Positions 58,471 to 64,000 of a stretch of 64,000 nt of DNA are shown here, piece after piece; position 1 is the stretch's first letter; every line of letters begins with the position of its first letter. The DNA is taken from positions 62,001 through 126,000 of the forward strand of contig JAMLIC010000024.1 of NCBI GenBank assembly GCA_023954375.1. The letters run 5' to 3'. This stretch comes from Planctomycetota bacterium (GTDB lineage Bacteria > Planctomycetota > J058). The translations under genes and the position numbers were made by a program. The notes under the pieces were generated by a model. The model had not been told where the DNA came from. It did not search any database and saw only the letters and a list, made by a program, of their open reading frames with translations.

Positions 58471-61415
58471 TAGTCGTCGTCCGGAGCCGTCACCGGCAGC
58501 GCCGGCCGCGGGCCCGGGGCGGGCTTGCCGTCCTTGTCGGCCAGCGTGTAGATCGAGCCCTTCCCCTTGCCGTGGGAGTTCACGATCCCGCGCTCGATCA
58601 AGTCCTTGATGTCGCGCCAGCCGGTCGACTTCGAGACCTGCATGATCTCGTAGTAGTCGCGGTTGCGGATCGAGCCGTAGGTCTTCAGGTACTCGATCAG
58701 CTTGCGCTGCCGCTCGTTGATGTCGAAGAAGTACGGCTCGGCCGGCATGTCCGGCAGGCCCGGGTTGGCCGCGCCCGGCATCGGCCGCCCGCCGGGGCCC
58801 ATGGCCCGCGCCGGGGCGGGGCCGCCCCCGAGCCCCGAGGGCTGCGAGGCCCTCGGGTCGAAGCCGGTGTCGAGGATGATCGCGTCCTTCGAGATGAGCT
58901 CCGTGTCGGAGATGATCTTGGCGCGCTCGACGACGTTGCGCAGCTCGCGGATGTTCCCCGGCCAGTTGTAGCGCATGAGCATCTGCATGGCCTCGGAGTC
59001 GAACCGCTTCGTCGGGGCGCCCGTGGTCTCGTCCTTGAGGAAGTGCTCGATGAGCAGCGGCAGGTCCTCCTTGCGCTCGCGCAGCGGCGGCAGGTCGACC
59101 TTCACCACGTTCAGGCGGTAGTAGAGGTCCTCGCGGAACTTGCCCTCCTCGACCAGCTTCTTGAGGTCCTTGTTCGACGCCGACACGATGCGCACGTCGA
59201 CCTTGACCGTGTCCTTGCCGCCGACGCGGCGGATCTCGCCCTCCTGGAGCACGCGCAGGAGCTTCTTCTGCATGCCCAGCGACATGTCGCCGACCTCGTC
59301 GAGGAACAGCGTGCCCTTGTTGGCCTGCTCGAAGAGGCCCTTGCGGTCGTTCTGCGCGCCCGTGAAGGCGCCCTTCATGTAGCCGAACAGCTCCGACTCG
59401 AGGAGCGTCTCGCTCGTCGCCGCGCAGTTCTCGGAGATCATGCGGAACTTGCGCCGCGGGCCGTTGTAGTGGATGGCCTTGGCGACCAGCTCCTTGCCCG
59501 TGCCCGACTCGCCGTGGATGAACACGGGCACGGTCGTGTCGGTGATCCGATCGAGCAGGCGGAAGATCTCCTGCATCTTCGGCGCCTGGCCGACGATCTT
59601 GTCGTAGTTGTAGCGCAGCTCGATCTGCTTGGTCCGGTCCTCGAGCTCGATCCTCACCGTCTCCAGCTCGCGCTCGGTCGTGTCGAGCTTGACCTGCAGC
59701 TGCCGGTTGAGCACGGCGATGCGCTCGTAGAGCCGCGCGTTCTCGACGGCGTTCGCCACCTGCTTGCTGAGCGTGTAGAAGAACGCCAGGGCCGACTCGT
59801 CGAACTCCTCGCCGGCCCGGGTGCTGTCGACGTAGATCGCGCCGAAGGTGCGCACGCCGCCGTTGGGCTCGGTGATCGTCAGCGGCACGCACATGACGGC
59901 GCGGATCGAGAAGTTGCTGATCGACTGGCTGGAGACCGGCCCGTCCTCGGTGAACGCCTCGCGCACCGGCTGGTCGCTCTGGGTCACGCGCTCGACGACC
60001 GTGCGCGAGAAGTCGCGCGCCTCGACGTCCTGCTTCTTCTTGTCGCGCGCGACGCGCGGGGTGAGCCCGCCGTCCTCGTCGCGCAGGAAGATGATCCCCC
60101 GCTCGGCCTGCGTGATGTCGACCAGCGTGTCGACGATCGACGGCAGGAGCACGTCGAGCTCGGTGTTGCGGCGCGACAGCTCCTCGATCGTCTCGAGGAG
60201 CATGAGCGTGTTGCGGTAGTCGCGCGTCGGGTCGCCCGAGAGGACGCCCGCCAGGCGGTCCGTGCGCTTGGCCGTGCTGGCCAGGCCGTCGTGGTACTGC
60301 CGGAAGGCGTTGCGCCCGCTGCGCTTGGCGTCGAAGAGCGCCTGGTCGGCGCGCTTCATCAGCTCGTCGGCGAAGATCCCTGGCGCCAGGGCCGCCGCGC
60401 CCACCGAGCAGGTGATGCTGCCGATGCGGCCGAAGAAGGTCTCGCCCGCGACGGCGCCGAGGACCTTGTTGGCGACGTGCTCCGCGCCCGCGAGGTCGGT
60501 CTGCGGGAGGATGACGACGAACTTCCCGCCGCCGTAGCGGGCGACCATGTCGATCCCGCGCGTCCGGTCGCGCAGGAGCTGCGCCACGCGGGTGATGACC
60601 TTGTCGGCCTCGACGTAGCCGCGCTCCGCGTTGACGCGCTTGAGGTGGTCGATGTCGACGATCATCACCGTCAGCGGGCTGCCGGCCTTGCGCGCCAGCT
60701 TCACCTCGTCGCGCAGGCGCTGCTCGAAGTGATGCCGCGTGTAGATCCCGGTGCCCGGGTCGCACGTCGCCAGCCGGTAGAGGTTGGCGTTGAGGATCGC
60801 GGTCGTGGCGTTGTTGGCGAGGGCCTGGAAGAGCTCGAGGTCGCCCGCCGAGAACGACTTCGTCACCGAGCGGCTGTCGACGTAGAGCACGCCCAGGATC
60901 TTGCGCGTCGTGAGCGTGCCCATGGCGCGGTGCTCCTTGGCGCCCACGCGCTCGTCGCGCAGGGTCACCTTGAGCGGCACGCACATGACCGAGAGGATCT
61001 TGAGGTTGATGATCGACGACAGCTCCGAGAACTTCGCGTCCTGCTCGACGTTGGCGATGCAGATCCCCTGCTCGCTCTTGACCACGTCGTCGATCACGCC
61101 CTCGGAGACGGCGCGCTCCTCCTTGGCCAGCGTGGCGAAGTCCATGTCCTTCGCCAGCTTGACGCCGAGCTTGTCCGCCTCGTCGTAGAGGAGGAGGAGC
61201 CCGCGGTCCGCGCCGGTGATGCGGATCGCCATGTCGAGGATGATCTCGAGGATCTCCTCGTAGGTGTAGATCGGCGAGTTGAAGAGCGTGGAGATCTCGT
61301 AGAGCACGCGCCAGCGGTCGTCGGTGCTGGCCTGCGTCGCGGTCGGGGCCGCCTTGGCCCTGAGGCGCTCTTTCGTCTCATCGAGCCCCGCGAAGAAGTC
61401 CTCGGCCTGCGCCAC
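58470..61415 (-). CDS. Sigma-54-dependent activator: GAF, degenerate GGDEF, GAF, AAA+, winged helix
   Basis: A 981-residue protein; GTG start after GGGAGGGAG. Domains: GAF (about 35-215), GGDEF-like (about 220-385), GAF (about 410-570), a coiled-coil, AAA+ (about 605-840) and a C-terminal winged-helix-like region (about 895-965). The cyclase motif is GGGKF (295-299) in place of GGDEF, and the distal GHxxGD is GYVEAD, so cyclase activity is probably lost. The AAA+ domain has GESGTGKE, GAFTGA (about 681-686) and ENCAATSETLLESELFG, so sigma-54 interaction looks intact. The C-terminus (YLKTYGSIRNRDYYEIMQVS) is not a Fis-type helix-turn-helix. Ligand and targets are unknown. Confidence 0.92.
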   Translation of the reverse strand: MAQAEDFFAGLDETKERLRAKAAPTATQASTDDRWRVLYEISTLFNSPIYTYEEILEIILDMAIRITGADRGLLLLYDEADKLGVKLAKDMDFATLAKEERAVSEGVIDDVVKSEQGICIANVEQDAKFSELSSIINLKILSVMCVPLKVTLRDERVGAKEHRAMGTLTTRKILGVLYVDSRSVTKSFSAGDLELFQALANNATTAILNANLYRLATCDPGTGIYTRHHFEQRLRDEVKLARKAGSPLTVMIVDIDHLKRVNAERGYVEADKVITRVAQLLRDRTRGIDMVARYGGGKFVVILPQTDLAGAEHVANKVLGAVAGETFFGRIGSITCSVGAAALAPGIFADELMKRADQALFDAKRSGRNAFRQYHDGLASTAKRTDRLAGVLSGDPTRDYRNTLMLLETIEELSRRNTELDVLLPSIVDTLVDITQAERGIIFLRDEDGGLTPRVARDKKKQDVEARDFSRTVVERVTQSDQPVREAFTEDGPVSSQSISNFSIRAVMCVPLTITEPNGGVRTFGAIYVDSTRAGEEFDESALAFFYTLSKQVANAVENARLYERIAVLNRQLQVKLDTTERELETVRIELEDRTKQIELRYNYDKIVGQAPKMQEIFRLLDRITDTTVPVFIHGESGTGKELVAKAIHYNGPRRKFRMISENCAATSETLLESELFGYMKGAFTGAQNDRKGLFEQANKGTLFLDEVGDMSLGMQKKLLRVLQEGEIRRVGGKDTVKVDVRIVSASNKDLKKLVEEGKFREDLYYRLNVVKVDLPPLRERKEDLPLLIEHFLKDETTGAPTKRFDSEAMQMLMRYNWPGNIRELRNVVERAKIISDTELISKDAIILDTGFDPRASQPSGLGGGPAPARAMGPGGRPMPGAANPGLPDMPAEPYFFDINERQRKLIEYLKTYGSIRNRDYYEIMQVSKSTGWRDIKDLIERGIVNSHGKGKGSIYTLADKDGKPAPGPRPALPVTAPDDD

Positions 61416-61750
61416 TCGCGCTCCCTCCCGTCTCTCGGGATCCCGTGCGCCGCCGCCGGCGGAGCGCCCGGTCTGTCGCGTGCGGTCCGCGCTCGGTGCG
61501 CCGGACGCCGCGGCAGCTCCTTCCCTGGGCAGAGTCTATCGACGGGGTCCGACGTTTTCACCCCAGGCGGCTACCCAAATGGGACCCAGCCGGCCGCCGC
61601 GGTGGAAAGGTAAGCGGCGACACGGTTTCACGCGTGGGCCTCGCGTGGGACCCACGCGCGGCCCGCGGTGGGACCCAGGAGCGCGCCGCTCCGGTTCGGC
61701 ACGGTCTCGTGGGATCGACGGCCCCGGCCGAGGACGAGCCGGAGGGGCCG
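61416..61750. other. Intergenic region with three TGGGACCCA motifs
   Basis: No gene is seen. TGGGACCCA occurs at 61580-61588, 61646-61654 and 61669-61677; the middle copy sits in a larger palindrome CGCGTGGGACCCACGCG. A minus-strand TAGACT (61533-61538) could be a -10 box for the sigma-54 activator gene. The motifs may be operator sites. Confidence 0.4.
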
Positions 61751-63865
61751 CTACCGGTCCAGGGCCTGGAGGAGCGCGTCGATGCGGGCCCTCAGGGCGC
61801 GGTCGTGCGGGAGGACCGCGGCCGCCGCGTCGCGCGCGGCCGCCCGCGCCTCGTCAGGGCGCCGCTCGCCCAGGAGGAGCTCGGCGCGCGTCAGATGCGC
61901 GCGCGCCGCCGGCGCCGGGTGCAGGGCGGCGGCCTCCCAGGTCAGCGCCAGGGCGGGCTCGACCTGGCCCGCGGCCGCGAGGGCGCGCGCGAGGTCGAGC
62001 CGCGCCGCGACGCGCTCGCCCGCGAGCTGCGCCGGGTCGACCGGCCAGCCGCGCACCTCCCAGGCGACGACCTCCTCCGGCGCGGCGTCGGCGCGCCACG
62101 CCGCGGCCAGGGCGTCGAGGGCGGCCGCGCGCTCCCGCAGCGCCTGAAGGGCGGCCTCCGGACGGCCGCGCGCGGCGTGCGCGCGCGCGACCTCGGCGAG
62201 GAGCCGGTGGGCGGGCTCGAAGCCCAGGGCGCGCGCGCGGTCGAGGGCCTCGAGCGGCTCGGGCCCCGCCTCGAGGCCCCCCCGGCGCCGCCCCTCGAGG
62301 AACGCCGCCACGGCGCGCGCGCGCCGGGCGGCGGGGTCGGCGCGGGTCCCGAGCGCCTCGTCGAGCGCCGCGAGGTCGAGCTCGAGCCGGGCGAGCTCGT
62401 CCGCGCGCGCGCCGGGCTCCTCCTGGTCGGGGTCGAGCGCGAGCGCGACGCGCAGGGCCGCGTCGCACAGCAGGGCGCCCGGCCCCCGTCCGGCGCCGGC
62501 GCGCGCGCCGGCGCTCAGCAGCAGCTCCTCGAGGTCGGGCGGCGCCCAGCCGACGGCGTGGAAGCGCTCGACGAGGCGGCGCAGCCGCCCGGGCTCGTTC
62601 ACCACGCGCTGCAGGTGCTCGCGCCACCCGAGGAAGCCCTCCGGCGGCGCGTCGGCCGTGGGGTCGAGCCGGCCCAGCCGCTCCAGGAGGTCGAGCGCCG
62701 GGGCGGGGTCGTCGTCGAAGCGCCGCAGCCCGTCCGCGATCGCCGCCTGCACCGCCGGGCGGACGGCCTCCCAGGCCGACGCGAGCGCCGGGACCGCCGC
62801 GACCCCGTCGGGCGCCGAGGCCTCGAACACCTCGAGCGCCGCCCCCGCGCCGCCCGGCACGGCCGCGAGCTCCGCCAGGGCCGGCCCGGCCTCGACGAGG
62901 AGCGGGCCGAGGTCGGCGCCATCGCGCGCGTGCCGGGCGACGGCGCGCAGGGCCTCCGGCGTCGGCCGCGCGAGGGCCTCGCGCGCGAGGCGACGCCGCG
63001 CCTCGTCGCGCAGGGCCGTCAGGGCGGGGCGGGCGACCGGATGGGGCCCGTCCTCCAGCTGGCGCGCGGCCTCCTCGGCCACGACGTCCGCGCGCCCCTC
63101 GACGAGGTGCGCCGCCAGCGACAGGGCCGCCGCCATGCTCGCCGGCGCCTCGGCGGCATCGGCGCGCGCGCGGGCCACGATCTCGGGGCTGGGCGCGTCG
63201 GCCGCCGCCGCCTCGCGCAGGAGCGCGCAGGCGCGCACCGCGGCGAGCCAGTCGCCCCCGGGCCCCGGCCCCATGGGCGGGGCGTGGAGGGCCTCGGGCG
63301 CCGGCGTCCCGCCGGCGAGGAGCGTCTGCCAGCCGACGAGCGCGCGGTGGCGAGCGCCGAGGCCCAGCGCGTCCAGCGCGTGCGGCGGGAGGTCGACCGG
63401 CCGCGGCGCCGGGACGAGCGCCGTGGGCGCGTAGGGCACGGGGAGCCCCGCTTCCCCCAGCGCCCCTTGCCATGCGTCGTGCGCGAGCGTGAGCCGGTGC
63501 CGCTCGGCGGCGGCGCGCCAGGCCCAGGCGACGTACGGCCCGCCGAAGGTGATCGCCAGGAGGAGGAAGGCGAACAGCGGATGCGCCCGGGCCCAGGAGA
63601 GGACGGCGCCGAACGGGTCGTCGTCCTCCTCCTGCGCCTCGGCCGCAGCGGGAGCGGGACCGGGAGCGGGACCGGGAGCGGGAGCGGGAGCGGGAGCGGG
63701 AGCGGGAGCGGGAGCGGGAGCGGGAGCGGGAGCGGGTGGGGGTGCGGGTGCGGGTGCGGTTGCGGGAGCGGCCGCGGTCCCGGTCGGCGTGAGCGTCGAA
63801 GCAGCGGGCGTGACGCCGTCGTCGTTCGAGGACGGGTCGTCGGCGGCAGGCGGGTCGGTGGTCAT
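61751..63865 (-). CDS. Large Ala-rich helical membrane-anchored protein with Pro-Ala linker
   Basis: A 704-residue protein. Residues about 35-75 are a nearly pure Pro-Ala repeat, encoded by a GGGAGC-type hexanucleotide repeat. A single membrane helix follows at about 95-115 (PLFAFLLLAITFGGPYVAWA). The remaining 580 residues are Ala/Leu/Arg-rich, predicted all-helical and probably TPR-like in the last 150 residues (AAWRADAAPEEVVAWEVRGW; ARAHLTRAELLLGERRPDEA). No family was recognised. Its ATG overlaps the stop of the truncated gene to its right (ATGA), so both are likely co-translated. Confidence 0.7.
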   Translation of the reverse strand: MTTDPPAADDPSSNDDGVTPAASTLTPTGTAAAPATAPAPAPPPAPAPAPAPAPAPAPAPAPAPGPAPGPAPAAAEAQEEDDDPFGAVLSWARAHPLFAFLLLAITFGGPYVAWAWRAAAERHRLTLAHDAWQGALGEAGLPVPYAPTALVPAPRPVDLPPHALDALGLGARHRALVGWQTLLAGGTPAPEALHAPPMGPGPGGDWLAAVRACALLREAAAADAPSPEIVARARADAAEAPASMAAALSLAAHLVEGRADVVAEEAARQLEDGPHPVARPALTALRDEARRRLAREALARPTPEALRAVARHARDGADLGPLLVEAGPALAELAAVPGGAGAALEVFEASAPDGVAAVPALASAWEAVRPAVQAAIADGLRRFDDDPAPALDLLERLGRLDPTADAPPEGFLGWREHLQRVVNEPGRLRRLVERFHAVGWAPPDLEELLLSAGARAGAGRGPGALLCDAALRVALALDPDQEEPGARADELARLELDLAALDEALGTRADPAARRARAVAAFLEGRRRGGLEAGPEPLEALDRARALGFEPAHRLLAEVARAHAARGRPEAALQALRERAAALDALAAAWRADAAPEEVVAWEVRGWPVDPAQLAGERVAARLDLARALAAAGQVEPALALTWEAAALHPAPAARAHLTRAELLLGERRPDEARAAARDAAAAVLPHDRALRARIDALLQALDR
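63650..63760. repeat. Hexanucleotide (GGGAGC)n repeat encoding Pro-Ala
   Basis: About ten uninterrupted GGGAGC units (63674-63736) with imperfect GGGACC and GGTGCG variants on both sides. On the coding (minus) strand it reads Pro-Ala throughout, so changes in unit number would keep the frame and only alter linker length. Confidence 0.85.
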
Positions 63866-64000
63866 CGCGGCGCGTCGCTCCCTCGCCCCGGCGCCCCGGG
63901 GCGAGCCGCCGATGATCGTGGCAGGCGCGCGATCCGCCAGGCACCGGCCCGCTCGGTGACGAGGAACGCAGCGTCCTCCTCGCCGGGCGTGGACGTGCGC
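63862..64000 (-). CDS. C-terminal end of a hypothetical protein, truncated by the window edge
   Basis: The last 45 residues of a minus-strand gene that enters from the right. The segment STPGEEDAAFLVTERAGAWR followed by IARLP has the strand pattern seen at the end of NTF2/SnoaL-like proteins (xxFLVxxxGxWRIA), followed by a short Arg/Ala tail. Its TGA overlaps the ATG of the 61751-63865 gene. The fold suggestion is weak because only one strand-pair is visible. Confidence 0.5.
   Translation of the reverse strand, partial: RTSTPGEEDAAFLVTERAGAWRIARLPRSSAARPGAPGRGSDAPR

Noticed and set aside
57933..61613. Plus-strand open frame of about 1,200 codons opposite the FHA and sigma-54 activator genes
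   Set aside because: Antisense shadow caused by high G+C codon bias; no motif or start support.

Overview
The window is very G+C-rich (above roughly 70% by eye) DNA from a Gram-negative bacterium with many Hanks-type Ser/Thr kinases, FG-GAP and regulatory-like secreted proteins, GTG starts and apparently leaderless genes. This mix, together with a planctomycete-style secretin-like lipoprotein, suggests Planctomycetota; Myxococcota is the main alternative. No rRNA, tRNA, CRISPR array, transposase or phage gene was recognised.

Region 1-9.2 kb is accessory DNA. It holds orphan small genes, several genes broken by single frameshifts (Uma2-like, an unknown protein at 6.4-7.3 kb, a duplicated-domain protein at 8.1 kb), two proteins sharing a helical module (one with an Imm5-like domain), a DUF695-RraB protein and a ParE/RelE-type toxin-antitoxin pair. 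Short dispersed repeats lie between these genes.

Region 9.2-26.2 kb is signalling. A large membrane Ser/Thr kinase is followed by accA. A divergent pair follows: a receiver-Ser/Thr kinase hybrid and a PAS histidine kinase. Next comes a tightly overlapping chemosensory operon: membrane protein, FHA protein, MCP, CheW, CheW-like, CheA-REC, CheB, CheR-TPR.

Region 26.2-40 kb encodes mostly envelope and secreted proteins: trypsin-like protease plus lipoprotein, an acidic/basic repeat protein, an M48 lipoprotein protease, an FG-GAP protein, a secretin-like lipoprotein, a TMEM43-like protein, a Rieske oxygenase and a carboxypeptidase-regulatory-like protein. It ends in a three-copy tandem array of a ~240-bp structured repeat; a fourth copy lies at 58.2 kb.

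Region 40.6-53.9 kb carries a multi-TM Ser/Thr kinase, an Mla-type lipid transport operon (permease with STAS, ATPase, MCE protein, lipoprotein), a molybdate operon (XRE-PBP regulator, modA, modB, modC) with a divergent molbindin, recJ, a small ferredoxin and pilT.

Region 53.9-64 kb is housekeeping and regulation: rplU-rpmA-obg, an FHA-accB-accC operon, a sigma-54 activator with GAF-degenerate GGDEF-GAF-AAA+ architecture and a non-Fis C-terminus, a large Pro/Ala-linker protein, and a truncated gene at the edge. Several systems link phospho-signalling (kinases, FHA domains, receivers) to envelope functions and to fatty-acid synthesis.
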